Source: Oscillospiraceae bacterium
GTDB lineage: Bacteria > Bacillota > Clostridia > Oscillospirales > Acutalibacteraceae
Direction of reading: 5' to 3'
Assembly: GCA_029012165.1 (NCBI GenBank)
Contig: JAQXLO010000195.1
Span: forward strand, 1 to 6,995
DNA: 6,995 nt
Part shown: positions 6,891 through 6,995 of the stretch, piece after piece
Layout: each line of letters starts with the position of its first letter
How positions within the stretch are numbered: position 1 is the first letter of the stretch
Program-made: the position numbers and the translations under genes
Notes under the pieces: generated by a model
Database searches by the model: none
What the model was told of the DNA's origin: nothing
Seen by the model: only the letters and a program-made list of their open reading frames with translations

Positions 6891-6962
6891 GTGGGGAACC
6901 CACCCCCGGGGTTACCCGATGCCAAGCACAAATACCACAAATTTACCTGAGGAGCGTTAAAA

Positions 6963-6995
6963 ATGATCATCGGCACACCGCACCTCCCATGGGGG
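6963..6995 (+). CDS. Start of an unidentified gene (partial, runs off the window)
   Basis: An ATG at 6963 is preceded by GAGGAG (6949-6954) at 8-nt spacing, and the frame stays open to the window edge, giving MIIGTPHLPWG. Eleven residues are too few to identify the product. It lies beyond the operon terminator and is probably a separate transcription unit. The good ribosome binding site is the main reason to call it. Confidence 0.5.
   Translation, partial: MIIGTPHLPWG

Larger units (their letters stand above)
6698..6962. other. Hairpin-rich intergenic region without a supported gene
   Basis: This 265-nt spacer separates the operon terminator from the next gene. Open frames cross it on both strands, but none has a convincing ribosome binding site together with a protein-like composition, so I call none. 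It contains several inverted repeats (annotated separately at 6806-6824 and 6862-6890), a small CGGG/CCCG hairpin at 6720-6732, an 8-bp direct repeat GCAAATTT at 6707-6714 and 6734-6741, and AACCC/GGGTT arms at 6897-6901 and 6909-6913. The density of such structure suggests a dispersed intergenic element or structured RNA. No clear promoter for the next gene was recognised. Confidence 0.5.

Noticed and set aside
6601..6903. A 100-codon - strand frame across the terminator and the spacer
   Set aside because: It starts within the hairpin-rich spacer, reads through the terminator stem and ends inside pduL. No good ribosome binding site or recognisable domain was seen, so it is more likely a by-product of repeat sequence.
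6726..6950. A 74-codon + strand frame in the spacer
   Set aside because: No Shine-Dalgarno site precedes its start, and the translation follows the inverted repeats and has no protein-like pattern.

Overview
The window carries a cell-elongation and division gene cluster, all on the + strand, in what looks like a high-GC, low-copy chromosomal region of a Gram-positive Clostridia (probably the Oscillospiraceae/Ruminococcaceae group of gut anaerobes). The grounds are strong AAGGAGG-type ribosome binding sites, GC-rich third positions, a lipobox lipoprotein, and the gene order mreB-mreC-mreD-pbp2-minD. The taxonomic assignment is inference; there is no rRNA or other phylogenetic marker here.

Layout: 1-33 is the apparent tail of an upstream gene. 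At 89-781 lies a secreted lipoprotein with a PsbP/Mog1-like C-terminal region. Then come mreB (817-1827), mreC (1834-2667), mreD (2678-3205), a class B penicillin-binding protein of the PBP2/MrdA type (3245-5278, TTG start), a MinD-like ATPase (5304-6029, GTG start) and a PduL-family phosphate acyltransferase (6063-6638). The gaps between these genes are 35, 6, 10, 39, 25 and 33 nt, with no terminator seen between them, so they probably form one transcription unit. A strong intrinsic terminator at 6657-6697 closes it. A hairpin-rich, non-coding stretch follows (about 6698-6962), and then the first 11 codons of another gene (6963 onwards).

How they work together: MreB filaments, with the membrane partners MreC and MreD, position the elongation synthesis machinery, for which PBP2 is the transpeptidase. 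The usual partner glycosyltransferase RodA is not in the window. MinD normally places the division site with MinC and MinE, but neither is encoded here, and this MinD stops before the membrane-targeting helix found at the C-terminus of standard MinD. The PduL-type enzyme interconverts acyl-CoA and acyl-phosphate; it lacks an N-terminal microcompartment-targeting extension and has no microcompartment genes beside it.

Most of the window is ordinary core biology. The points worth a second look are the orphan tailless MinD, the PduL-like enzyme and the lipoprotein sharing an operon with the elongasome, and the hairpin-rich spacer after the terminator, which may be a dispersed repeat. I did not find convincing evidence of a wholly new system.
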